From: Deltaproteobacteria bacterium
Lineage (GTDB): Bacteria; Acidobacteriota; Thermoanaerobaculia; Multivoradales; JAHZIX01
Direction: 5' to 3'
Assembly: GCA_022601195.1 (NCBI GenBank)
Contig: JAHZIX010000025.1
Span: 78,859-142,858, forward strand
DNA: 64,000 bases
The position numbers were made by a program, and so were the translations under genes. Position 1 is the stretch's first letter, and each line of letters opens with the position of its first letter. This document shows, piece by piece, positions 1-9,386 of this stretch. Below the pieces are notes generated by a model, which worked only from the letters and a program-made list of their open reading frames with translations, made no database searches and had not been told where the DNA came from.

Positions 1-976
1 CGAGAACGCTGTAGGGTGGCTCGAGGCGAAGGGGGTTTCGACGGAAGCCATGCTCAAGGATTCAGGCCTCACCGGTACGGAATCCCGAGGTTATGTGCCG
101 ATGCTCCCAATGCTGGATTTCTTCGAGCGGGTCTCAGCGGAGCTTCAGGACCCTACCTTTGGCCTCAACCTCGGGCTCAATACCGACCCTCACAAAGCAG
201 GGCTCTTCGGTTACCTGGCAGCCACTTCACCGAGCCTTCGGGCGGCTCTCGAAACGCTGGCTGAGTTCTTCCCCCTTCACCAGAGTTGCTCAGCCATTTC
301 TCTGGTCGAAGAAGGGGATACCACGCGCATTGTCTACGAGCTTGGGGAACCGCAAATAGAGGCCTATCAACAGGACATCGACTTTGCTTTGGGGTTTGGG
401 GCAAACATGATCCGGTTCCTCACCGGTGAGCCAAATCACTGCGAAATCGCTTTGAAATGCGAACAATTCTCCCATCGGAGTCGCTATGAAGACCAGTGCG
501 GATCGCCGGTCAGCTTTCGCGGATCTGAGGCTTCCATCATCGTGCCGACTAGCGTGATGGATGCTCCCCTTCCCCAACACGATCCCGGCCTCTTCAAAAC
601 CCTGATGGATTTCGCCCGAGTGCGGGTAGCTCGATCGGAGCCGGACGATTTCATCTCTTCCGTCCGCCACCAGGTGGTCAAAGAGCTCCAAGAAGATGGT
701 GTTACTCCAAGCATCAAGCAGGTAGCGCGAAATCTGCACATGGCCACCCGGTCCCTGCAGAGGAAGCTTCGGCAACGGGGCACGAGCTTTCGCAGCTTGG
801 TCGACGACACTCGTTACCAGTTGGCCATCGAATATCTCAGATCTCGAGATGCCAACCTCTCTCAGGTGGCCATTGCCCTGGGATTCTCGGAGCTCAGTGC
901 CTTCGACAGAGCTTTCAGCCGGTGGACCGGATCGACCCCCCGTTCGTTTCGCCGCAAGAATTTCGGCATCGAGTAG
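1..976 (+). CDS. AraC-family transcriptional regulator, 5' end outside window
   Basis: The reading frame is open from base 2, sixteen codons before the first ATG at 50, so the true start probably lies left of the window. The N-terminal two thirds resemble the ligand-sensing domain of the OruR/ArgR-like AraC group (PF12625 type), with the typical FG-x-N-L-G segment and later HCEIALKCEQFSHR-like strand. The last ~90 residues form the AraC double helix-turn-helix: an SIKQVARNLHMATRSLQRKL first helix pair and a second with IALGFSELSAFDRAFSRWTG followed by TPRSFRR. It is a DNA-binding activator or repressor whose ligand cannot be told from sequence. The stop lies 153 bases before the next gene, and nothing indicates its target. 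Confidence 0.88.
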   Translation, partial: ENAVGWLEAKGVSTEAMLKDSGLTGTESRGYVPMLPMLDFFERVSAELQDPTFGLNLGLNTDPHKAGLFGYLAATSPSLRAALETLAEFFPLHQSCSAISLVEEGDTTRIVYELGEPQIEAYQQDIDFALGFGANMIRFLTGEPNHCEIALKCEQFSHRSRYEDQCGSPVSFRGSEASIIVPTSVMDAPLPQHDPGLFKTLMDFARVRVARSEPDDFISSVRHQVVKELQEDGVTPSIKQVARNLHMATRSLQRKLRQRGTSFRSLVDDTRYQLAIEYLRSRDANLSQVAIALGFSELSAFDRAFSRWTGSTPRSFRRKNFGIE

Positions 977-1129
977 ATCTCCAGCCTCTTCCGAGTCCCT
1001 ATCTGGCGCCTTGCGTCAAGTATTCGGCACCGGCGGTCAAACGCCTTTCCTCTCCTCCATGGCACTCTCATCCGGAGGCTCCCGGGAGCATTCCCGAGGA
1101 AGCGAGACTTTTTCACGAGGAGGTTTGAG

Positions 1130-2872
1130 ATGGCGAAGTGGGTTAGTTTGATGTTGTCCTGTTTTTTCGCGGCTTTATGCCTGGTCCCAGCTCTGGCAGA
1201 CGACGGAGGAGGGTCCGATGGCTCTCCCCGAGACGGCCAGCTCATCCTCCAATCGGCCTTCGAGTCGGTCGCCCTCGGGCATTGGCAAGGAGAGGAAGGA
1301 ACGGTCTACTTCTCCAGTGACGCCACCATTCCCTGGGTGGTTCGCGTTGAGCTTCTGGTCAATGGCAAGCGCTTCATGGCCGATGTGGACTATCACCAGG
1401 GCGCCCTCTATCTCGATGGAGGCAGCCAAATTCTCAATGAAGGGGACATGAAGGCGATCCTCGGTGCCTACCGCAAGATCGGCGTCGCCGAAGTCGCCAA
1501 GGAAGATCAATTCGCCCTGATCTTCGTCTATCGGTCCCTCGGTTTCCTGGCGGAGTCACCGCGAGACTTTGTGCATGCTCCCTTCTGGACTACCCTTCCC
1601 CGCATCGTCAACGATGGCAACGGCGAAAGCTATTGGGTGGGTATCGGGGGAGATGCCACGGACGGACCGACCCAACCGCCCGGCTCTTCCGATGATGGCT
1701 GCTTCAGCGCCCCCGTATGCGGCGGCACCGGAAGCGGCTTGAGCGACTCGAACCCTTCAGTGATCCGCTGCGTCGAGCACGGCTTCTATTACTGCTCCAA
1801 CTGGGATTACTACCCCAACGGTCTTCTTTCCGGGGAAGAAGACGTCACTTCGAGCGCTCCGGCGGTGCCGCCAAGTTGGTCCGGCGCCGAAGCGGAGCAG
1901 ATTCCGGTTTGGGGAGGCCCGGAAGAGGGCGCCGACAACTGCGCCGGACTCTGTGGACCAGGCTGCAACCCGGCAGGGGACCTGATCGGCGGCGGCGGAG
2001 CCTGGGGCCTCGGATGCCTAATTCACGATCATTGTGTCTGGCAGGCGAACGGTGGTGAGGCCAACGATTGGGAGAACAGCCCCTTCTCCTTTGACTGCGG
2101 CGCCGAGTTGCACGACGGAGCAGACGATCACTACATGCCCCCTGGGTTCTGCCCCGGCACGGGTACGGTCGGAGGAGTCGGCTTCTGGCCCCAAGGCTGG
2201 TGGGTGCTCCATGAACCGACCTTCAACGTCGTCTCCCCTGCTCGTCTTCCGGACTCCGGAGCCTTGGGTCTGCTCCCCAGGGAGTGTGCCGCCTTTGTTT
2301 GCGCCGGAGTGCCACCGGGGGCCCCCTTCACCTGTGCCCAGGCCTACGGCTACATTCTGGATCAATGCGATGGTTGCAATCAGGATTTCTTCTACGATGT
2401 GACTCGCGGTGGCACCGTACCCACCGTAGCGACCTTCCACTCCTGCGGTCTGCTCCAATGCCCCGGCCTTCTTCCCGGAGATCCCATCGGCTACCAGAGT
2501 TGCGTCAATAGCGATTGGATCAAGGGAGAAAACTCCGCGATTCGCTCCTGCATCCTGGGAGGAGCACCCACCGTCTGCTCTGCCCCCGACTGCGCGGCGG
2601 ATTTCTGCTCCTATGAATACAACGCCTTCCTGGCTGCAGGGGCTGGAAGCCCCGAGGCAACCCTGTGGAATTACTGCCGAATCCGGTGTCAAGACAATGG
2701 CTATTGCGGCTCCACCACTCCCCAATGCAGCTTTCGGAGTTGTCTGGAAACCGTTTGTGAGGACGAGGAAATGGAACCCGACTTGGCTTGCTACGTCAGT
2801 GAATATGGAGGTTCCGGCAATCAGAGCGTCTCCTACTTTCATAGGTTGTGTCTGGAAAACGATGGCTGCTAG
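1130..2872 (+). CDS. secreted cysteine-rich protein with phospholipase A2-like His-Asp motif
   Basis: A 580-residue exported protein. An AGGAGG ribosome site lies just before the ATG. The first ~23 residues are a Sec signal peptide ending ALA-DD. Residues ~30-190 are a beta-rich region without recognisable family. From ~265 there is a DNCAGLCGPGC segment followed by CLIHDHCVW at about 296-304. A Cys-flanked His-Asp pair after a CGPGC loop is the hallmark of phospholipase A2-like secreted domains (C-x-x-H-D-x-C). The C-terminal ~250 residues contain many cysteines, often in CxxC or CxxxC spacing, suggesting a disulfide-stabilised extracellular protein. Function as a phospholipase is inference; the motif could be structural only. 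A strong hairpin follows the stop. Confidence 0.75.
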   Translation: MAKWVSLMLSCFFAALCLVPALADDGGGSDGSPRDGQLILQSAFESVALGHWQGEEGTVYFSSDATIPWVVRVELLVNGKRFMADVDYHQGALYLDGGSQILNEGDMKAILGAYRKIGVAEVAKEDQFALIFVYRSLGFLAESPRDFVHAPFWTTLPRIVNDGNGESYWVGIGGDATDGPTQPPGSSDDGCFSAPVCGGTGSGLSDSNPSVIRCVEHGFYYCSNWDYYPNGLLSGEEDVTSSAPAVPPSWSGAEAEQIPVWGGPEEGADNCAGLCGPGCNPAGDLIGGGGAWGLGCLIHDHCVWQANGGEANDWENSPFSFDCGAELHDGADDHYMPPGFCPGTGTVGGVGFWPQGWWVLHEPTFNVVSPARLPDSGALGLLPRECAAFVCAGVPPGAPFTCAQAYGYILDQCDGCNQDFFYDVTRGGTVPTVATFHSCGLLQCPGLLPGDPIGYQSCVNSDWIKGENSAIRSCILGGAPTVCSAPDCAADFCSYEYNAFLAAGAGSPEATLWNYCRIRCQDNGYCGSTTPQCSFRSCLETVCEDEEMEPDLACYVSEYGGSGNQSVSYFHRLCLENDGC

Positions 2873-2902
2873 AGCTTGAGCTCCGGAAAGTAAGTCACCC
2901 AG

Positions 2903-2934
2903 CTAGCACCAGGGCTTCGAAGCTCTGGTGCTAG
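2903..2934. terminator. near-perfect 32-nt palindrome, probable terminator
   Basis: CTAGCACCAG...CTGGTGCTAG forms a 16-bp stem with a single G-U wobble and a TCGA turn, followed by TTTGCT. It lies 30 bases after the stop of the secreted PLA2-like gene and well before the symporter start, so it most likely ends transcription of the former. The U-tract is short. Confidence 0.6.
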
Positions 2935-3074
2935 TTTGCTCTAGGACGGATCACCCTTGGCTCCCCCACGATTGGGTGGAGACCTACTTCGGGACCTATT
3001 TCGGCCAACTCTTCGGTTGCCACCTATTTCTCCTACCTGCCGCCAAGCTTTCCGGTCGCCCCCCAGATCTCCGC

Positions 3075-3080
3075 TACAAT
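3075..3080 (+). promoter_or_regulatory. -10-like TACAAT, 6 nt before GTG start
   Basis: TACAAT followed by six bases and the GTG start of the symporter, with no Shine-Dalgarno sequence. The position fits a leaderless transcript starting at or next to the start codon, and it favours GTG 3087 over the upstream ATG at 2928. Confidence 0.5.
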
Positions 3081-3086
3081 CCCTCC

Positions 3087-5249
3087 GTGCGTTCCACTCT
3101 CAGCTCTCTCGACTGGACCATCATTGGTCTCTATGCCGTCTTCGCTCTGGCTCTGGGGTCCTATTTCGCCCGCCGGGCGGGGCGAGGGGTGGAGAGTTTC
3201 TTCGTTGGGGATAGGAAGTTGCCGTGGTGGTTGGCGGGAACTTCGATCGTGGCGACGACGTTTGCAGCGGATACGCCCCTGGCGGTGACGGGAATCGTGG
3301 CGGCGGATGGGATTAGTGGCAATTGGATCTGGTGGAGTTGGGCTATCGCTCATCTGACGGCGACGTTCTTCTTCGCCAAGATGTGGCGCCGTTCCGGAGT
3401 GATCACCGATGCGGAGATCACCGAGCTGCGCTACGGCGGCAGGCCTGCGGCAGTGTTGCGGGGAGTCAAGGCGGTCTATTTCGGCCTGTTCGTCAACTGC
3501 CTCACCATGGCCTGGGTGATCGCTGCCATGGTGAAGATTTCCCGAGCCTTTTTCGATGTAGAACCCGGTTGGGTGATCGCCGGTTGCGTGGCGCTCGCGG
3601 TGACTTACACCATGCTCGGTGGCTTTCGTTCCGTGGTGATCACCGACCTGGTGCAATTCTGCCTCGGCATGGGAGGCGCCCTGGTGCTGGCCTGGATGGT
3701 GGTTCAGGGCATGGGAGGCATTGGCGAGGTGCCTCAAGCCGTGGAGAGCCTGAGGGATGGAGTGCCTGGCCTGTCTCGGAATGGCCCAGCCTCTGCCCAT
3801 GGGGACGGGCTCATCCCTGCTCTCAACCGAGCGGTGGAAGCCGGGGGGCATCGGACATTGCAGGACGTTCTCGACTTCGTCCCACCCAAGGACCATCCCA
3901 CCCTATCTCGGTTGTTCTTCCTGGTTCTCCTGATTGCCGGTTGGTGGCGTTACGCGGAGGGAAATGGCTATATCGTGCAGCGCCTCGCCGCCTGCCGAGA
4001 CGATGCCCAGGCCCAGGGAGCGAGTCTGTGGTTCTCTGTCGCTCACAACGCACTGCGCCCTTGGCCTTGGATCTTGGTGGGTTTGGCAGCTTTGGTGATC
4101 TATCCCCAGCTACCCGGCGAGGGAGCTCAAAAGCTCACGGCAGCCTCCAATGGGCCAGAGAATCTCGTGGTCGAGGTCTCCCCCGCTGTTCTCGACGTCG
4201 CCACCGGCGGCACCCTTTCCTTTGCAGTGACCGGAGACTCGAGCCATGGCCTCCAGGGCTCGAGTGGTCCTTGCCGTGCTCGCATCGAAGGCTTCGAAGC
4301 CCCCCTCGATCTATCCGGAGAGGGCACCGCTACGGCTCGCTTTTCCGGCTTTGCCACTTCGGGAATTTTCGATCTGGAGATTCTCTGCTCCGGCGAAGGT
4401 GGTGCTTCTCGCCTCGATGGTTTGAAGTTCTCCGGCCTCCGGGTCGAGCTCACAGACCGGGAGATGGCCTATCCGTTGATCATGGGGAAGACTCTCCCCA
4501 GTGGTCTGCTAGGCCTGGTGGTGGCAAGCCTGCTGGCCGCTTTCATGAGCACCATCGACACCCACACCAACTGGGGCGCTTCCTATTTGGTGCAGGATCT
4601 CTACCGGCGTTTCATCAAGCCGGATGCTCCAGAAAAGCATTATGTGACCGTCAGCCGCTTAGCCATCCTGCTGATGGGAATCTTGGCTGGGGTCACGGCG
4701 CTGTTCATTCAGGACATCGCTTCTGTTTGGCGATTTCTGGTCGCCGTCGGGGCTGGGTTGGGCAGCGTCGCAGCGGCTCGTTGGTACTGGCCCCGAGTCA
4801 CCGCCCATGCCGAATTCGCCGCTCTCGGCGTCACCACCCTCCTCGCCGTCGGCCTGGAGGTTTTCGCCACCCCCACTCTGTTCGGTGGGCCCAACCCTTG
4901 GTTTCTGGTCGCGGTGCCCGGCTGGGCGAAGATCGCCACCATCGCCACCGCCAGCTTGGCATGCTGGATCCCGGTCGCTCTTTGGGGGCCAGCCAATGAC
5001 CCTGCAGTGCTCCAAGCCTTCGCCCAAAAGGTGCGCCCTGCGGGGCCCGCCTGGAGACTCTATAGAACCGGCCCGACAGAGCGCCTGAGTCCTTTGGCAC
5101 TGCGTTTCGCGGCTGGCGCAGGAGTGGTTTTCGGCACTCTTTTCGGCCTCGGCGAGATCCTTCTCGGCTCGGTTCTCCAAGGGATAGGAATGATCACCTT
5201 GGCCGCCCTGTTACTCGGGTGGATTCTTCGCCCCATCCCCGCCGACTAA
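3087..5249 (+). CDS. sodium:solute symporter family protein with beta-rich periplasmic insertion
   Basis: About 720 residues from GTG 3087, which I prefer because the protein then begins at the SSS-family first helix (LDWTIIGLYAVFALALGSYF) and because of the -10-like element just upstream. The frame continues to an ATG at 2928, but those 53 extra residues look like leader sequence. Family features: RRAGRGVESFFVGDRKLPWWLAG, then SIVATTFAADTPLA, and about 13 hydrophobic helices. SSS proteins move sugars, amino acids or other solutes with sodium at the inner membrane; the substrate is unknown. Odd feature: between helices, roughly bases 4126-4480 encode a ~115-residue beta-rich segment that starts VVEVSPAVLDVATGGTLSFAV and looks Ig-like, then the family sequence resumes at LPSGLLGLVVASLLAAFMST. 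It stands alone between the secreted protein and the kinase. Confidence 0.88.
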   Translation: MRSTLSSLDWTIIGLYAVFALALGSYFARRAGRGVESFFVGDRKLPWWLAGTSIVATTFAADTPLAVTGIVAADGISGNWIWWSWAIAHLTATFFFAKMWRRSGVITDAEITELRYGGRPAAVLRGVKAVYFGLFVNCLTMAWVIAAMVKISRAFFDVEPGWVIAGCVALAVTYTMLGGFRSVVITDLVQFCLGMGGALVLAWMVVQGMGGIGEVPQAVESLRDGVPGLSRNGPASAHGDGLIPALNRAVEAGGHRTLQDVLDFVPPKDHPTLSRLFFLVLLIAGWWRYAEGNGYIVQRLAACRDDAQAQGASLWFSVAHNALRPWPWILVGLAALVIYPQLPGEGAQKLTAASNGPENLVVEVSPAVLDVATGGTLSFAVTGDSSHGLQGSSGPCRARIEGFEAPLDLSGEGTATARFSGFATSGIFDLEILCSGEGGASRLDGLKFSGLRVELTDREMAYPLIMGKTLPSGLLGLVVASLLAAFMSTIDTHTNWGASYLVQDLYRRFIKPDAPEKHYVTVSRLAILLMGILAGVTALFIQDIASVWRFLVAVGAGLGSVAAARWYWPRVTAHAEFAALGVTTLLAVGLEVFATPTLFGGPNPWFLVAVPGWAKIATIATASLACWIPVALWGPANDPAVLQAFAQKVRPAGPAWRLYRTGPTERLSPLALRFAAGAGVVFGTLFGLGEILLGSVLQGIGMITLAALLLGWILRPIPAD

Positions 5250-5349
5250 CTCCTTGGACTATTTACCTCCAGGGTCCCGCACAGCCACGCTCTTTGAGGG
5301 ATAATTCCCCAATGCTGTGGTTTGACTTCACTCTTTCGATCGGTCCCTT

Positions 5350-8096
5350 GTGACGGTCCGCCCTCCCGGCCAGGGTTTCTCCGCTGGTAACCGCATCTCC
5401 CATTTCGAGATCGTCGAGCTCTTGGGAGCAGGCGGTATGGAGAGGTCTACCGAGCGCGAGACCTCCGCCTGGGTCGAGAGGTGGCAGTCAAAGTGCTCAG
5501 CGCCCAGCGCAGCGACGACCCGGAGTACCGCAGCCGTTTCGAGCGAGAGGCGCGGGCCGTAGCGAGTCTTTCTCACCCCAACATCCTTCGACTCTTCGAT
5601 GTGGGGGATGAGGACGGCGTATTCTTCGCGGTTTCAGAGCTCTTGGAAGGAGAGCCTCTGCGCCAGCGGCTGGACCGCAGCCGCCTTTCGATCACAGAGC
5701 AGCTGCAGATCGGAAGAGAGATCGCCATCGGCCTGGAAGCCGCCCATGCTAAGGGTGTGGTTCACCGGGATCTCAAGCCGGAAAACATCTTCCTGACCAC
5801 CGACGGCAGATTGAAAATTCTCGACTTTGGCTTGGCCGTCTTTCGCGATGGCGCTGCCCCGCCACTTCCGGAAGACTCTGATGCCGCCAAAGAGTTCTCC
5901 GCCGCCAAGACTCGCACCGGCGACATCCTGGGGACGGCCGGATACCTATCTCCGGAACAAGCTCGCAGCCAATCGGTCGACTCCCGCAGCGACATCTTCG
6001 CCCTCGGGGCGGTGCTCTACGAAATGGCTGCGGACCGGCGAGCCTTCGAGGGAGATACCGCCATAGACACCCTTCTCGCTATCGTCCGGGACCAACCCGC
6101 GGCGCTTCCGGAACAGATTCCCGAGGCCTTGAGCCAGATCATCTTCACCTGCTTGGAGAAGAAGGCGGAAGACCGCATTCAGGCCGCCAAAGACGTCGCC
6201 ATCTGTCTTGGCCTGATCACCGCTCTTCCTTCGCCAGGGTCCTCTCCTCGAGGACCTTCTGATGGGGACTTTTCAGGTGACCATTCTTCCGGGACAGGAG
6301 CAGGGGCCCAAAAAAAGAAAAATTCCGTGGGATTGACTGCAGCCGCAGCAGTCTTGGCGGCCCTCACCGCCGGTGGCCTCGCTTGGTGGTGGAGGACTCC
6401 GGAGCCCTTGGAGCCCCCTCGGCTCCAGTACCTCACCTATGCCGGTCGCGACTCCTCCCCCGCGGCAGCCCCGGACGGGCGCTGGATCGCCTTTTCCTCG
6501 GACCGGGACGGCACGCAGCGGATCTGGCTCAAGCAGCTCGCTAGCGGCAATGAGTCGCCTCTCACGGAAGGACCGGATAGCTCGCCCCGTTTTTCTCCGG
6601 ACGGCGAACGGATTTTGTTTTCACGCACCGAAGGCCTGACTCGTTCTCTGTACCGCATCCCCACCCTCGGAGGAAAACCACGGCGACTGGTGGAAGACGC
6701 CGGTAGCGGCGACTTTTCCCCGGACGGTCAAAGCCTCGCCTTCGTGCGCTGGCTCAAGGCTGGGGATCGAGACAGCTCCATGGTCGGCATCGTCAGCGCC
6801 GATGGCGGATCCCAGCGGACCTTGGCGACCCTCCAAGGTCAAACGGTGACGGCTCCTCGGTGGTCTCCCGATGGCAGCGCCATCGCCGTGGTGGAAACCG
6901 GGCATTCCAATGACGTGGCCGTGTTTGTCATCCAGGTGGCCGATGGATCGGTACAGCGCCTGCGCAGCTCAGATCCAGTGGGTGGCCTGTCTTCCGCCGT
7001 TTGGACCTCGAAGGGAGACGAGATCGTCTACGCTTTTTCCCCGGGTCTCACTTCCCGCCAGGGAGGAGGCTCCCGCATCGTGCGCCAGAGCCTGGACGGA
7101 GCCAGTGCGACCCTTCTGTGGCATCCGGAGGTCATTCAGTCCCTCGACCGCATGAGTGATGGCCGCCTGGTGGTCGAATCCCAAACCGCTTCCATGGACC
7201 TCGCAGTGGTCGACCTTGATCCGGCCGATCGCAGCCATCATTGGTTCACCCACGGCTCCAGCACCGATCGCCAACCGGTCTACTCCCAAGATGGGCGTTG
7301 GGTGGTCTTTTCCTCCAATCGCAGTGGCAACCTGGACCTTTGGCGTGTCTCCACCGAGTCCGGAACTCTGCAGCGCCTCACCGACCATCCGGCCGACGAC
7401 TGGGATCCGGCCATCCTGCCGGATGGAGGCATCGTCTGGAGCTCCAACCGCAGTGGCAATTTCGAGATCTGGCGAGCCGAAAAGGACGGCACTGTTCCCC
7501 GGCAACTGAGCCAAGATGGCGTCATCGCCGAGAATCCGTCGACCTCTTCCGATGGCCAGGTGATCGTCTACAACTCTCGCAACCCTCGAGCCACCGGCAT
7601 GTGGCGCATGGGGCTTCAGGGGGAGGATCCCCGCCTGCTCATTCCCGGCGTCACCCGTCTGCCGGAAATCTCTCCCGATGGAGAGTATGTGCTCTTTCTT
7701 TCTCGCATTCGCCTGGACCGGTTGTCTTTGCGGGTCGCTCGCCTGGCGACGGGGGAGCTACTCCCCTATGAAGTGGTGGTCTCCTCCACCGGTGGTCGTG
7801 CCCGCTGGCTGCCCGACGGCTCCGCCATCGCTTTCACCGCTCCGACGGCGGACGGACGCCTGGGAATCTACACCTACCCCTTCGACCCTCAACAGGCACC
7901 GGAAGGGCTTCCGACTCTGGTCGTGGAGTTGGGCCCGGGCATCAGTGCGGAATCCTTCGACATCTCTCCCAACGGCACGGGCCTCACCTATGCTGCCCAG
8001 AGCCAGGACGTTTCGAGCTTGATGTTGGTAGACCTGGGCAATCAGAAGAGGCCGCAGGATTCGGCTCCCCAACAACCCCTCAGCCCAGCTCCCTGA
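5350..8096 (+). CDS. Ser/Thr protein kinase with TM segment and TolB/WD40-like propeller (frameshifted)
   Basis: The gene begins at GTG 5350 with GNRISHFEIVELLGAGGM, a kinase glycine-rich loop, then loses frame at about 5439. Adding one G after ATG (5437-5440) restores GMGEVYRARDLRLGREVAVKVL, the standard continuation; downstream the frame is open from a GTG at 5481 to 8096 (871 residues). The kinase part keeps the AVK lysine, HRDLKPEN catalytic loop, DFGLA and a GTAGYLSPEQ activation segment. A single TM helix (about base 6330) links it to an external PD40/TolB-like propeller with repeated DGRWIAFSSDRDG and SPDG blocks. This kinase-propeller fusion is abundant in Acidobacteriota and is thought to be a membrane sensor kinase. 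Without the first frame the glycine loop is missing. The single-base loss lies in a short G run, so it may be a sequencing error. Confidence 0.82.
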
Positions 8097-8144
8097 ACCA
8101 CCAGAAATAGTGAGCCGGGGAAGTGGCTCTCGCGGGGGTGGTTT

Positions 8145-9386
8145 TTATGGGGTTGGCGGAACGGCTCGATAGCCTCGCCGGGTACGCACCTTGAGGCCTG
8201 ACTTGCGGACCTTGACCTCCAGTTGATGCCACCCTTCGGTCTGAGCGGTCGGCTGCGGGTAGTAGCCGATGGCGATCTGCTCTCGAAGCTCCTGAATCAC
8301 CTCTTGGAGAGCTCCCTCTATCTCTTGCGGGTGGAAGACTCTCAGAACTCGGCCACCGGAGTCCTCCACCGCCCGCCTCAATAACTTGAGCTGACGCTGA
8401 ATTTCTTCGGGAGACCGAAAAGAATGATGTAACCCGAAGAGAGACTCGTCCGGGCGGTCCGAGATCTCCACCCAGTAGAGCATGGTCTGGCTGTCCCGCA
8501 CCGTAGCGAGAACGTCTTCCATGGACAGCACACTGTGAACATCCGCGCCGTCGGAGAGCAGAATCACCACCCGGCGCCCCAGCCGCCCCTCGGTGAGGGT
8601 CACTGCCCAGAACAGGTGATCGTAGAGAGCGGTACCACCGGAAGACTGCCCCGTGGGGAATTTCGCTGTCAGTTCCTCCGCATCGTCGGTGAAAGAGCTC
8701 GAATCCAGGAGGCGATCCGCGAAGACCATGAGCTTGATCTCATCGTGGGGCACCATGGAATCGACGAAAATCCGGCCTCCTCTCTTGACGGCGGCCAACT
8801 GGGGACCTGCCATGCTGGTACTAGCATCCAACAGGAGGACCGCCGTAAAGGGAATCTCTCCCTTGCCGAGGGTGACGATACTCTGCTTCACTTTGTTGTC
8901 GCGGACGGAAATGTCCACCGGGCTCAGATCTGTCACCCGGCGCCCCTTGCGGTCCGTAACCGTCGCAAAGACTTGCTGTAGCTTTAGGGAAACGTCTTCG
9001 TCGATGCGAATCGCCGGAGTCACCCTTTCGGCTCGGCCGGTCACCCCGGAAACACCGATCGCTTCGACGGCAAAGAGGTGTTGGCGATTCTCTCCTCCCA
9101 CGTCCACGGGGAGTTGGTACTCCTGGGCCAAGGCATCTGAAGTGGGGTCCGAGGTAGGGACTGGACTGAGGGGGCCGATCCGGCGACCGTCTACCGACAA
9201 CACCACCTGCTCCAATGGCTCCTCGGCGGTCACTCGGACCCGAACCTCAACCCGATCGAAGACCGCCTCTCCGGGAGGGGGCTCGAGGATTTCCACGGCG
9301 ATCTCTGCCCCTAACTCTGCCTCTGCCTCAGGGGCCCAGACACCTAGGGTGAGCACCACCAAGCCAAGGATCACGAGGGACTTCAA
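8145..9386 (-). CDS. secreted VWFA-domain protein (acidobacterial type)
   Basis: 413 residues from a TTG at 9386. That start overlaps the stop of the upstream TPR gene by four bases (TTGA) and is preceded by a CAGGAG site; the in-frame ATG at 9503 would add 39 residues lying inside the TPR gene. The protein opens with a signal sequence (LKSLVILGLVVLTLGVW...AEA), then an Ig-like region, then a VWA domain: FTAVLLLDASTSM is the MIDAS DxSxS motif, with LLSDGADVHS later. The ending RTRRGYRAVPP is typical of the Acidobacteria VWFA-related family (TIGR03436 type), whose role is unknown. It is the second gene of a two-gene operon with the TPR protein. Confidence 0.85.
   Translation of the reverse strand: MKSLVILGLVVLTLGVWAPEAEAELGAEIAVEILEPPPGEAVFDRVEVRVRVTAEEPLEQVVLSVDGRRIGPLSPVPTSDPTSDALAQEYQLPVDVGGENRQHLFAVEAIGVSGVTGRAERVTPAIRIDEDVSLKLQQVFATVTDRKGRRVTDLSPVDISVRDNKVKQSIVTLGKGEIPFTAVLLLDASTSMAGPQLAAVKRGGRIFVDSMVPHDEIKLMVFADRLLDSSSFTDDAEELTAKFPTGQSSGGTALYDHLFWAVTLTEGRLGRRVVILLSDGADVHSVLSMEDVLATVRDSQTMLYWVEISDRPDESLFGLHHSFRSPEEIQRQLKLLRRAVEDSGGRVLRVFHPQEIEGALQEVIQELREQIAIGYYPQPTAQTEGWHQLEVKVRKSGLKVRTRRGYRAVPPTP

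Noticed and set aside
3323..4999. 558-codon frame overlapping the symporter
   Set aside because: Arg/Gly/Ser-rich translation without hydrophobic helices; a shadow of the symporter in GC-rich DNA.
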